Of a DNA stretch of 64,000 nt, positions 1 through 10,500 are shown one piece after another (positions within the stretch are counted from its first letter, which is position 1; the number at the start of each line of letters is the position of its first letter). Both the position numbers and the translations under genes were made by a program. A model generated the notes under the pieces. It searched no databases, was not told the origin of the DNA, and worked only from the letters and a program-made list of their open reading frames with translations. Source of the DNA: Serripes groenlandicus (taxonomy: Eukaryota; Mollusca; Bivalvia; Cardiida; Cardiidae); assembly GCA_031761405.1 (NCBI GenBank), contig JASEVX010000001.1:200866356-200930355 (forward strand). Reading direction: 5' to 3'.

Positions 1-30
1 AGAAAGCGTCTATATAAGGGAAAGGGTTAA
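1..30. mobile_element. Right end of a TTAA-flanked foldback MITE (cut by the window edge)
   Basis: The first 30 bases match the right terminus of the foldback element seen complete at 2550-2734: an AGAAAGCGTCTATAT segment, then GGGAAAGGG followed by TTAA. The rest lies outside the window. Confidence 0.6.
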
Positions 31-465
31 AGGAGTTAATTTTTAAAGCATTGTAAATAATAAATTACTCCCGAAATACCTATTCACTTAACATTGTTTT
101 CTTGTTGTTTTACTATAAGCAAATGATAATGGGAATGTAACATCTGAAATTTATTTAAAATATTTACTTTCAAAAATAAATTTCTATGAGTGAATTAAAA
201 ACTCTATAGATAATGGGGGTAAACCAGGACAATCTAGTCTGTTTGAAGTTGACCTCTTTCTTTACATGTTATCTGATCCCCTTCACAAGTTGAGGTGTTG
301 CTGTTTTGAATGGTTTGAAAACCTTATGAATGAAATAGTTTTCAACCTGTTATTGTCTCCCATTTTTGCCTACTGCATATATTTTGTCATGTAGTGGTTT
401 GTTTTTTCGATGAATATTTTCTTACATTTTAAGCTAGCCAGGATATTGTACTCTGTCCCACGTAA

Positions 466-617
466 AACAAACCCGCAGCAGACAATTTTGAAAAACTTTA
501 GGCAATATTATTGACTATCCCTGTATAAGAAAGTATTTTAATTGAATCGAGTTGAAAACATTGTGGCCAAAGAAGAAATTGTTCATCATGATGCGTCTAC
601 AAGCGGGAAAGGGTTAA
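466..617. mobile_element. Degenerate TTAA-flanked foldback MITE
   Basis: GCAGCAGACAATTTTGAAAA on the left and GCGGGAAAGGGTTAA on the right match the two arms of the family complete at 2550-2734. Between them is the family's 'ACATTGTGG-CAAAGAAGAAATTG' core in diverged form. No coding capacity. Confidence 0.5.
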
Positions 618-847
618 CTTATTTTGTCGCCACCCTGTTGTTGGCATCATCTCTGGTATTACAGATATATGTTCAAGTTTTGTGTTTAAGATTTACAATT
701 TAACCCTCAAAGCGCTAGCTATCATGTATGCTGTACTGTACATGCTATATTTATTTTGTTGTCCAGTGTGTGGGTCAAGGTAGAAGTAATCAAAACACTT
801 ATATGATCCTAAATGAGACAAATAGATCCACATCCAAAATGAAGTCA

Positions 848-1027
848 ACTCTTTCCCTCATATAGACGCTTTCTGACGCCTCTGCAGTAGACAGCTTTTT
901 GAAAACATGGCGACAAAAGAAGAAATTGCTAAAAACGAGCATTTATATTACTTCAATTTAAAGAGAGTTTCCAAGTTGGGGTATGTTTTCAAAGTCGTCT
1001 GCTGCAGATTTGTTGTATGATGGGAAA
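848..1027. mobile_element. TTAA-type foldback MITE, diverged copy
   Basis: The left arm (CTTTCCCTCATATAGACGC, then the CTCTGCAG motif) and a right arm with GTCGTCTGCTGCAG form a large imperfect inverted repeat. The terminal TTAA is lost on both sides. Confidence 0.55.
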
Positions 1028-1396
1028 CCCTGTTTACACATTACAGTCCTAGAAAAGGAGGAATGTTCAAACTGATAATCTCTCCACAATAACTCTTATT
1101 ACCAAATCAAAGTCTCGGTAAACACAACATAGGGTTTAGAAGCCAACAAGTATTCTAAAATATTTCCTACCAGTGCAGATCCAGATCAGCCTGAACATCT
1201 TAAATGTTTGAATCTGACTAGGTTTGCACTGTTTGCCAATAATGAATCAGATCAACAAGGTTGCATGAAATTTTGTTCATTTGAATCAGATCATTTAAAT
1301 ATGCAGAGAGGTTTACATTTATAATCTTTGAAAACAATTTTACTCTAAGGTTGTTTTCCTTGAAACGTGGCTCTATTATATCATGATGAGATAAAT

Positions 1397-1598
1397 GGGT
1401 TTCAATTTGATTAAACAGTAATTTAACCCTTTTCCACTTACAGCAAATCTGCAGCAGACGACTTGAAACATGGCTCTAATATTATGATGTGATAAGTGGG
1501 TTTCAATTTGATTAAACAGTAATTTAACCCTTTTCAACTTACAACAAATCTGCAGCAGACGACTTGAAACATGGCTCTAATATTATGATGTGATAAGT
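1397..1598 (+). repeat. 101-bp tandem duplication carrying a MITE left end
   Basis: A unit starting GGGTTTCAATTTGATTAAAC at 1397 recurs at 1498 (spacing 101 bp) and is nearly identical. Each unit carries TTTAACCCTTTTC and TCTGCAGCAGACGACTTG, the left arm of the foldback MITE. A more diverged partial unit precedes it at about 1363. Confidence 0.8.
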
Positions 1599-2343
1599 TG
1601 GTCGTTTGCTGAATATTTGTTGAATGTGGGAACGGTTTAAGCATGTGTAAATCACAAACAACAGAGTTCAATAAGATCAATAAGTTCAATGTTAAGGACA
1701 GAAGATTATTTATGCATCAATATGTTGTTGTAAAACAATCCCCCTTTTATGCTGGTAATTATGATGATGATGATGATGATCACAACTAAAATATCTTTCC
1801 GCTGGCTCATTATTCGAAGTATCTAACAATTTATGCTTAACCTCAAAATTTCAACAACCATCCTTTCAATAATGTAAAACATGTATGTTACCTATAGATG
1901 AATTTAAGGTATACATACAAAACATGTAATTATAGAAACACACCTTAAATCAGGTCAGTAAGGTGAAGAGAAAAAAGTGTAAAAAGTAAGTTCAAACAAA
2001 GTTTATCCTCTGTTTATTTTTAGTGTCGTTTGCTTTGAACACATCTGATAGAAAAGTAAATAAGTATGCTTTTGTCACACATCTTTAAATCATTGTGGGA
2101 AAAAGAGAAATTTCTAAATGTCTGGAGCATTTAATCCTTTGTCCACGGATTTTTTACAAAAGTCCTAAAAGGTTGACCATACATTGTTGGTCATCACCTT
2201 AGTGTTCCTTAGAACCTACTTTAATGTGTGACAACAACATAGGGCATTAGGGATAAGAGATTATGTGTTATATGTGGGTTTATTCATAAAAAGTATTCAA
2301 TTCATCAAAAACCATGCTGACTCAATAGCTGTTACAAGCTTAA
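1599..2343. other. Non-coding interval, no gene seen
   Basis: AT-rich DNA with one short (GAT)n run at about 1761-1780. No ORF with recognisable similarity and no splice-bounded reading frame was noticed. Confidence 0.6.
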
Positions 2344-2545
2344 CACTTTCCCACATACAGACACTTTCTGACGCTTCTGCAGCAGACAACTATTGAATTG
2401 AGCAATGATGAGCAAATTATCCTTTTGGCACAATGATTTCAACTCTATAAATTAATTACACTATTTTTACACAGAGATTTTCCATATTTTTTGTGAATAT
2501 GTTTTCAAAGTTGGCTTCTGCAGATGTGTTGCTTAGTGGGAAGGG
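2344..2545. mobile_element. TTAA-flanked foldback MITE, copy A
   Basis: It is bounded by TTAA at 2340-2343 and 2546-2549. It starts CACTTTCCCACATACAGAC and ends GTGGGAAGGG, with the arms running inward through CTGCAGCAGAC and its complement. There is no ORF. A TTAA target duplication is characteristic of piggyBac or Kolobok transposases; which applies is not decided here. Its right-hand TTAA is shared with the next copy. Confidence 0.75.
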
Positions 2546-2549
2546 TTAA

Positions 2550-2734
2550 CCCTTTCCCTCATACGGCAATTCTGCAGCAGACGACTTTGAACGCATTTTG
2601 TCAAAACATAGAAGGAAAATATTGTGGCAAAAGGAGAAATTGCACGTTTTGTGCAATTTCTTCATTTGTCACAATGTTTTCAAAAAGCAGTCTGCTGCAG
2701 AGGCGTCCGAAAGTGTTTATATGAGGGGGAAGGG
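2550..2734. mobile_element. TTAA-flanked foldback MITE, copy B (best-preserved)
   Basis: TTAA at 2546-2549 and 2735-2738 flanks a 185-bp element that is one long inverted repeat. CCCTTTCCCTCATA at the left pairs with TATGAGGGGGAAGGG at the right. CTGCAGCAGACGACTTTGA pairs with an inner right-arm copy, and the middle folds around GAAATTGCACGTTTTGTGCA. It is a reference for about a dozen degenerate copies in the window. Confidence 0.8.
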
Positions 2735-2825
2735 TTAACAAGACAGTTAATTTCCATGTGACATGTTTATCTGTAATCCTTACATTATGACCTACTCCGA
2801 CCTAGTCAGTCAAACTTTCCTTTAT

Positions 2826-2965
2826 ATATCCCTTTCCTTTCCCACATACATGTACAGACACTTTTTGACGTCTCTGCAGCAGACGACTTTTGAAAACATT
2901 GTGCCAAAAGGAGAACTTGCTCATAATGAGCTATTTCTCCCTTTGCCACAATATTTTCGACTCTA
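2826..2965. mobile_element. Foldback MITE, partial copy
   Basis: It contains CAGACACTTTTTGACG, CTCTGCAGCAGACGACTTTT, a central hairpin CTTGCTCATAATGAGC and the start of the return arm. The outer right arm is missing. Confidence 0.6.
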
Positions 2966-3587
2966 TAATTTTTATCATTAAGCATGTTATTTATTGAGGT
3001 TCATGGCCGTCTTTTTGAGGCTTGGGATCAGTAAGTAAAAATAATTTATATCCTTAAAATATCTGGCTGATCTGTCTATAAATAAGAAAGGCATCACATA
3101 TATTATATATAATTAATTGTTGCAAAAGGAGTATTTATTTACCAATTTTGAATCAATAGCAAATACTAATCTAATTCTTTACTTTTTGTTTAAATACGAA
3201 GATGATGAGTTAACAACATCCCAGCTGTTGAGGACCTGCAGCCAAATTTCCGGACTGGCTACAATATGCAGCAATGACAGAATCCACGACGAGGAATGAT
3301 TTGTTATATTGGACTAAACCTAAAGTGTTTACGTGTAAAAATTGTAAAAAATGTAAATAATGTAAATAATGTATGTTAATAATAAATAATGTTGCAAACA
3401 AGTGTTAAAAACTATATATATTTAGAAACCATATTTTTGAAAAAAAATAATTTAATTTTATTATGATAATGAAAAAAATAATATATCGAACCAATAAAAA
3501 GAAAATAATTTACAAACTCATTAAATATTATGAATAAAAACAACATTATTTTAAAACTGATTGAATTTGTTGTTATTATTTCAATCC
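2966..3587. other. AT-rich non-coding interval
   Basis: Very AT-rich, with TGTAAATAA-type short repetition around 3345-3375. Short ORFs on both strands show no family signature. Confidence 0.6.
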
Positions 3588-3760
3588 AATCGGTCAATTA
3601 ACACCTTACTTTAACACTAACACCTTTATATCGATATTGATTATAAAGTACTATATAATCCTTATGTTGACGACTTCTCCTAATGGTTACTCTATATTAC
3701 TAGTTAGACGAGTTTGTAGGTAGACGACTTCTCCCGAACTCCATGAAACAATATACAAGT
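3588..3760 (+). repeat. Dispersed repeat shared with 19813-19960
   Basis: CGGTCAATTAACACCTTAC followed by TATATCGATAT and TTAGACGA motifs recurs in the same order at 19813-19960 with small indels. Two copies 16 kb apart show a dispersed repeat of unknown class. Confidence 0.6.
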
Positions 3761-3885
3761 TAAATTGTACAATAATTAGGCATGACCTTGAACATTCTAC
3801 CGTCATTCATCTTAACACTGAAGAATTATGAGATGATAATTAAACTTTTAGACATCCAAATAAACCTCAATTTATCTAAATATTA

Positions 3886-3912
3886 CTAGGGACATAGATA
3901 TCTATGTCCCCG
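3886..3912. mobile_element. Miniature palindromic insertion (22-bp perfect palindrome)
   Basis: Positions 3889-3910 are a perfect palindrome with arms GGGACATAGAT and ATCTATGTCCC. ATATTA occurs immediately outside on both sides (3880-3885 and 3913-3918), as expected for a 6-bp target duplication. Terminal similarity to the palindromes at 4706-4742 and 19260-19291 suggests one family. Confidence 0.5.
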
Positions 3913-3919
3913 ATATTAT

Positions 3920-4308
3920 TCAGAATAAACCAAATAATTTCCAATATTAAATAGAAGTGGGTGGGGTGTGACAACGTCCAACTTTAAGTCAAATTCTCAC
4001 ATAAACGGGCGCTAAGCTTTAAAGCATGTACATGTATCGGATAAATCATATAAATATGCAACAAACTCGACCAAAACTTACATCATGTGGGGCAATATTG
4101 GACCTTAATCTTGTGAAACGACGAGCTTGATAATTAATGCAAGCCAAACACGTTGTACGTGATTACGACTTCCGGAAGTAAAAACAACCGGCAAGGAACT
4201 TCCGCCTATGTCATAACAAACGGCAAGGAAATTCCACCTATGTAATAAATTAGCGAAAAGAGCCGAAAGGCAACGCTACCTAATAAATAGAGCGCGAGAG
4301 CGGTGACA
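3920..4308. other. Non-coding lead-in to the satellite array
   Basis: No ORF or RNA gene seen. A short imperfect repetition (CGGCAAGGAACTTCCGCC, then CGGCAAGGAAATTCCACC) lies at about 4190-4240, just before the satellite. Confidence 0.5.
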
Positions 4309-6985
4309 GCACAATGATGGTCATCTGACACAAGTTATGCATTAGTTAGACGGAAACTTCGAATAAGTCATGAAAATGGTCTGAAAACTCTGACAGTTTC
4401 GTGAAAATGGTGTATATCGCTCTGATAGACGGTCATTTGGTATACGTTATACCTTAGATCAGACGGAAACATCAAATAAGTCATGAACATGGTCTAATAG
4501 CTCTGACAGACGGTCATTTGACACAAAATATGCATAAGTTAGACGGAACCAATGAATGAATTATGACAATGGTCTATATCGCTCCGACAGGCGGTCATTT
4601 GGTATACGTTATACCTTAGATCAGACGGAAACATCAAATAAGTCATGAAAATGGTCTAATAGCTCTGACGGACGGTCATTTGACACAAAATATGCATAAG
4701 TTAGACCAGGGACACTATATTACTGTAATATAGTGTCCCTGGTTAGACGGAACCAATGAATGAATCGTGACAATGGTCTATATCGCTCCGATAGACGTCA
4801 CTTGGTATACGTTATGCCTTAGATCAGACAGAAACTTCGAATAAGTCATGAAAATGGTCTAATAGCTCTGACAGACGGTCATTTTACACAAGTTATGCAT
4901 AACTTAGACGGAACCAATGAATGAATCATGACAATGGTCTATGTCGCTCTGATAGACGGTCATTTGGTATACGTTATACCTTAGATCAGACGGAAACATC
5001 AAATAAGTCATGGAAATGGTCTAATAGCTCTGACAGACGGTCATTTGACACAAGTTATGTATAAGTTAGACGGAACCAATGAATAAATCATGACAATGGT
5101 CTATGTCGCTCTGATAGACGGTCATTTGGTATACGTTATACCTTAGATCAGACGGAAACATCAAATAAGTCATGAAAATGGTCTAATAGCTCTGACAGAC
5201 GGTCTTTTGACAAGTTATGCATAAGTTAGACGGAACCAATGAATGAATCATGACAATGGTCTATGTCGCTCTGATAGACGGTCATTTGGTATACGTTATA
5301 CCTTAGATCAGACGGAAACATCAAATAAGTCATGAAAATGGTCTTATAGCTCTGACAGACGGTCATTTGACACAAGTTATGCATAAGTTAGACGGAACCA
5401 ATGAATGAATCATGACAATGGTCTATGTCGCTCTGATAGACGGTCATTTGGTATACGTTATACCTTAGATCAGACGGAAACATCAAATAAGTCATGAAAA
5501 TGGTCTTATAGCTCTGACAGACGGTCATTTGACACAAGTTATGCATAAGTTAGACGGAACCAATGAATGAATCATGACAATGGTCTATGTCGCTCTGATA
5601 GACGGTCATTTGGTATACGTTATACCTTAGATCAGACGGAAACATCATGCAAATAAGTCATGAAAATGGTCTTATAGCTCTGACAGACGGTCATTTGACA
5701 CAAGTTATGCATAAGTTAGACTGAACCAATGAATGAATCATGACAATGGTCTATGTCGCTCTGATAGACGGTCATTTGGTACACGTTATGCCTTAGATCA
5801 GACAGAAACTTCGAATAAGTCATGACAATGGTCTAATAGCTCTGACAGACGGTCATTTTACACAAAATATGCATTAGTTAGACGGAACCAATGAATGAAT
5901 CATGACAATGCATGAATGGTCTATATCGCTCCGACAGACGGTCATTTGATATACGTTATACCTTAATTCAGAAAGAAACTTAGAATAAGTCATGAAAATG
6001 GTAAAATAGATCTGACAGACGGTCATTTGACACAAGTTATGCATAAGTTAGACGGAACCTATGAATGAATCATGACAAAGGTCTATATCGCTCTGATAGA
6101 CGGTCATTTGGTATGCGTTATGCCTTAGATCAGACGGAAACTTCGAATAAGTTATGAAAATGGTCTAATAGCTCTGACAGACGATCATTTGACACAAGTT
6201 ATGCATTAGTTAGACGGAACTAATGTATGCATCATGACAATGGTCTATATCGCTGCGACAGAAGGTCATTTGGTATACGTTATGCCTTAGATCAGACAGA
6301 AACTTCGAATAGCTCTGACACACGGTCATTTTACACTAGTTATGCATAAGTCAGACGGAAAAAATGAATGAATCATGACAATGGTCTATGTCGCTCTGAT
6401 AGACGGTCATTTGGTATACGCTATGCCTTAGATCAGACGGAAAATTCGAATAAGTTATGAAAATGGTCTAATAGCTCTGACAGACGGTCATTTTACACAA
6501 GTTATGCATAAGTTAGACGGAACCAATGAATGAATCATGAAAATGGTCTATGATAGACGCTCTGATAGACGGTCATTGGTATGCGTTATGCCTTAGATCA
6601 GATGGAAACTTCGAATAAGTCATGACAATGGTCTATGTCGCTCTGATAGACGGTCATTTGGTATACGCTATGCCTTAGATCATACGGAACCAATGAATGA
6701 ATCATGACAATGGTCTTTATCGCTCTGATAGACGGTCATTTCGTTTACGTTATGCCTTATATCCTATAGACGGTCATTTGACACAGGTTCTGCATTATAT
6801 CAGATGGAACCTCCGAGTGAGTCATTACAATGGTCTTTATTGCTCTGACATTTTTATTTTGTATAGGTGTATATATAACACCAGTTGAAACATCCGAATT
6901 AGTCGTGAACAATGGTCTGAAGGTAATTTGGAAAAAAGTTATGCAATAAATTCAGACGGACACTGAGAACTACTCATTAAAATAG
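4309..6985 (+). repeat. 81-bp satellite organised as 162-bp dimers
   Basis: About 32 tandem monomers of roughly 81 bp alternate between two types. One carries ACGGTCATTTGGTATACG and AACATCAAATAAGTCATG; the other ACGGTCATTTGACACAAG and AACCAATGAATGAATCATG. The start of the first type recurs at 4954, 5116, 5276, 5438, 5600 and 5766 (162, 160, 162, 162 and 166 bp). The middle is most homogeneous and both ends degenerate, a usual sign of unequal exchange. Stops occur in every frame. Confidence 0.95.
4706..4742. mobile_element. 37-bp perfect palindromic insertion inside the satellite, TTAGA duplicated
   Basis: Two 18-bp arms (CCAGGGACACTATATTAC and GTAATATAGTGTCCCTGG) flank a single T. The insertion splits a satellite unit: neighbouring units read AAGTTAGACGGAACC, here TTAGA, palindrome, TTAGA, then CGGAACC. 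The empty site is therefore known from the adjacent monomers and TTAGA (4701-4705, 4743-4747) is the target duplication. It codes for nothing. Confidence 0.8.
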
Positions 6986-7289
6986 AAACTACTGATTCCT
7001 ATGGGGGTCATTTGTGGATTGATAAACTAAAATACATGGCAAAGGGTCCGGATTGAAATAGACGTCGGTCTTATGAAATAATGCAACAACTTCCACAAGC
7101 TTATGACCTCGTCGGTTGTGTTTGCCCTTGCACACGGCTATACAGACGTGTGTCGAGCCTTTGTATATATGTGGATTGTTTTATTGGACCACCAGTAGTG
7201 AAATGACCTTTCAGGATTTATCGGGATATATAGACACGTTATGTTAACAGCTTTAAGTGTATATACCACGAGGAGAGATACTTTCATTA

Positions 7290-7560
7290 CTTGATATGAA
7301 ATAGACAGTGCTGGCTCACAACCGTCTAGGGGTTGTGAATTCGAATCCAAGCTAGGCCAACATTCTTTCCCACGTTTGACAAAAGTCATTCACCGATGAG
7401 CTAAAAGTCTATGTGGAAAAGCTGCCAGTTGCTTAGAAGGTATGTTGTATGGAGTACTGGTGAGAGAAAGCTTCTAAAAAGATATGAGTAGGGTCAACTT
7501 GTCGCCGTGATATGACTGAAAAAATGTTTAAATCGGGGCTTTGGAGCAAATACCTCAAGG
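7290..7560 (+). mobile_element. tRNA-derived SINE (V-SINE/RUDI-like), decayed
   Basis: A B-box-like GAATTCGAATCC at about 7338 is followed by TTTGACAAAAGTCATTC, TCTATGTGGAAAAGCTGCCA, GGAGTACTGGTGAGAGAAA and GCCGTGATATGACTGAAAAA. The same blocks appear in the same order in the SINEs at 25340 and 30505 (both minus). The A-box half of the tRNA head is not recognisable. The family name is from memory and tentative. Confidence 0.7.
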
Positions 7561-7603
7561 GTAAATATCCATGGCTGTCGTGAATACCTTTGTATTTAAA
7601 CTA

Positions 7604-7990
7604 GAACTGTGAGTGAACTCACAAAGGATACCCCCCGTCTCGCGCTTACAAGACATATGGACGGACAGATATACTTCCGACCGGGATAATCTTACTTCAT
7701 GCACATCCTCAGGTTGTGTACTGCAACTTTGTAAAGTTTCATCAGAATCTGTCCAGCCGTTAAGGAGGAGTTGCGCTTACAAGACATATGGACAGACAGA
7801 CGGACACGGACAGGGATAATCTTACTTCATGCACATCCTCAGGTTGTGTACTGCAACTGTGTTAAGTTTCATCAGAATCGGTCCAGTTGTTAAGGAGGAG
7901 TTGCGCTTACAAGACATATGGACAGACAGACGGACGGGGTGATTCCTATATACACCCCCAAAATTTGTTTGTGGGGGGTATACTAATAAA
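7604..7990 (+). mobile_element. Non-autonomous element with terminal hairpins and about 130-bp tandem core
   Basis: The left end AGAACTGTGAGTGAACTCAC contains hairpin GTGAGT-GA-ACTCAC followed by GATACCCCCC. The right end has a hairpin whose arms are TATACACCCCC and GGGGGGTATA. Inside, GCGCTTACAAGACATATGG occurs three times about 130 bp apart. A second left end of the same family is at 8486. The inverted ends plus tandem core resemble the Helentron-like elements elsewhere here, but the class is not proven. Confidence 0.6.
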
Positions 7991-8288
7991 ATAACAATCA
8001 AATTGACAAACAAGATTCACATTAACTCGTTTTAATGTTTTAAAACATTTATTTCTAAATTTAATCCAAAAGTCGATTCGAAGTCGACAGTTACATTTTT
8101 AAAATACAAGCATTGTAACCATAATTGACTGTTCAAAGAAGAAGGTCAGGTCAGGGTGATCACAAATCGAGTTCCTTTCATTTCAGTTTCATATCCAGGC
8201 ACCTTACCAATATGTAATGTAAAGCTTTAAAATACAACAATTTTAAATATGTAATCTTTAAATAGACCAGTGGCAATCAATGTTCTAG

Positions 8289-8345
8289 TTTACCCTTTCC
8301 TTCATACAATACATATGCAGCAGACGAATTATAATACATCGAACA
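8289..8345. mobile_element. Foldback MITE fragment
   Basis: TTACCCTTTCCTTCATAC followed by ATGCAGCAGACGAATTAT matches the left arm of the TTAA-type foldback element at 2550-2734; the rest is missing. Confidence 0.4.
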
Positions 8346-8485
8346 ATATATATCACTGAATTGAAAAAATGAAAATTACCAATTGGATTTTTGTAAATGT
8401 GACCTAGTTTAGACTTATTATGATCCAAATTTGAACAATCATCAAGACAAACTTTCTTAAAAAGTTTCAACATGCTTTAGTTATA

Positions 8486-8820
8486 AACTAGAACTGTGAG
8501 TGAACTCACAAAGATACCCCCCGTTGCGTTTACAAGACATATGGACAGACAGATATATTTCCGACTGGGATAATTTACACTTATCACAAGATATCTTAAA
8601 GACAAACAATCTGACTCTTGTCTCATTATTCTTTAATCCCAGGTACCTCCTGGCCAAATATCATGACTCTAGAACCTCCAGTTCTTAAGAAGAAGTCTTT
8701 CAAAGACGGACGGACGACAGACAACACACGAAGAAGTCTTTCAAAGACGGACGGACGACAGACAACACACCATAACATAAGCTCAGAGGCACTTCGTGCC
8801 AGGTGTCAGAGCTCAAAAAC
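8486..8820. mobile_element. Composite of two element ends
   Basis: 8486-8575 repeats the left end seen at 7604 (CTGTGAGTGAACTCAC hairpin, GATACCCCCC). 8680-8772 is a short tandem pair (AAGAAGTCTTTCAAAGACGG twice). 8773-8820 contains hairpin GGCACTTCGTGCC followed by a GAGCTC motif, which on the minus strand resembles the 5' terminus of another Helentron-like family. Confidence 0.5.
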
Positions 8821-8843
8821 ATTGGTTTTAACTATATCATTAT

Positions 8844-10500
8844 AACAAGAGGACCATGATGGTCCTATATCGCTCACCTGATTTAATCAAACTTAAAAAG
8901 TTTTCAGTGTTCACTCTATGAAAAACAAGTGACCCCCGGGGAGGGGTCATTTTTGACCCCAGGGCTATAATTTGAACAATCTTGGTAGAGGTCCACTAGA
9001 TGATGCTACATACAAAATATCTTTTAGACAAGAAGATTTTTAAAGTTTTGTCTCTAAATGAGTCTATGTAAAACAATAGACCCCAGGGGAGGGGTCATTT
9101 TGAGTCCAGGGCTATAATTTGAACAATCTTGGTAAAGGTCCACTATATGATGCTACATACCAAATATCAAAGGTTGGGCCCTCTTCTTTTAGACAAGAAG
9201 ATTTTTAAAAAAAAATCTCTATGAATCTATGGAGAACAAGTGACCCCCCGGGGAGGGGTCATTTTTGACCCCAGGGCTATAATTTGAACAATCTTGGTAG
9301 AGGTCCACACTGATGCTACATACCAAATATCAAAGGCCTTGGCCTTCTTCTTTTAGACAAGAAGATCTTTAAAGTTGTTTCCGTTTATGATTCTATGAAA
9401 AACAAGTTACCCCCGGTTAGGGGTCATTTTTAACACCATGGCTATAATTTGAACAAGCTTGGTAGAGGTCCACTAGATGATGCTACATACCAAATATCTT
9501 TTAGACAAGAAGAATAAGTTTGTTCCCTATTTGAGTCTATGTAAAACAATTGACCCCCGGGGATGGGTTATTTTTTACCCCAGGGCTATAATTTGAACAA
9601 TCTAGGTAGAGGTCTACTAGATGATGCCACATACCAAATATCAAAGGCCTGGGGCCTCTACTTTTAGACAAGAAGATTTTTAAAGTTTTGTCTCGATATG
9701 AGTCCATGTAAAACAATAGACCCCAGGGGAGGGGTCATTTTTACCCCAGGGCTATAATTTGAACAATCTTGGTAGAGGTCCACTAGATGATGCTACATAC
9801 CAAATATAAAAAGGCCTGGGGCCTCTACTTTTAGACAAGAAGATTTTTTAATTTGTTATCTCTATATGAGTCTATGTAAAACAATAGATCCCAGGGGAGG
9901 GGTCATTTTGACCCCAGGGCTATAATTTGAACAATCTTGGTAAAGGTCCACATACCCAATATCAAAGGGATTGGCCCTCTACTTTTAGACAAGAATATTT
10001 TTAAAGTTTGTCCCCTATATGAGTCTATGTAAAACAAGTGACCCCAGGGGAGGGGTCATTTTTTACCACAGAGCTATAATTTGAACAGTCTTGGTAGAGG
10101 TTCACCAGATGATGTTACATACCAAATATCAAAGGCATGGGCCTTCTACTTTTAGACAAGAAGATTTTTAAAGTTTTTCCCCTATATGAGTCTATGTTAA
10201 ACAAGTGACCCCCGGGGAGGGGTCATTTTTGACCCCAAGGGCTATAATTTGAACAATCTTGGTAGAGGTTCACTAGATGATGCTACATACCCAATATCAA
10301 AGGCATGGGCAGATTTTTTTAAGTTTTTTCTCTATACGAGTCTATATGTAAAACAATAGACCCAAGGGCTATAATTTGAACAATCTTGGTAAAGGTCCAC
10401 TAGATGATGCTACATACCAAATATCACAGGCCTGTGCCCTCTACTTTTAGACAAGAAGATTTTTAAAGTGTTTCCCCTATATGAGTCTATGTAAAAAAAA
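8844..10500 (-). mobile_element. Helentron-like element (3' end present, 5' end lost), about 165-bp tandem core
   Basis: On the minus strand the element ends ...CAGGTGAGCGATATAGGACC-ATCATGGTCCTCTTGTT (here reversed, from 8844): a subterminal GCTCACCTG complement, a hairpin and terminal CTCTTGTT. Inward are about ten tandem units of 150-168 bp, each with GGGGTC and GACCCC in inverted arrangement and CTATAATTTGAACAATCTTG. The array fades out at about 10500 without the expected opposite terminus. Confidence 0.75.

Noticed and set aside
4309..6985. Regular repeats resembling a CRISPR array
   Set aside because: Whole units repeat without unique spacers, unit length is 81/162 bp, and the genome is eukaryotic.
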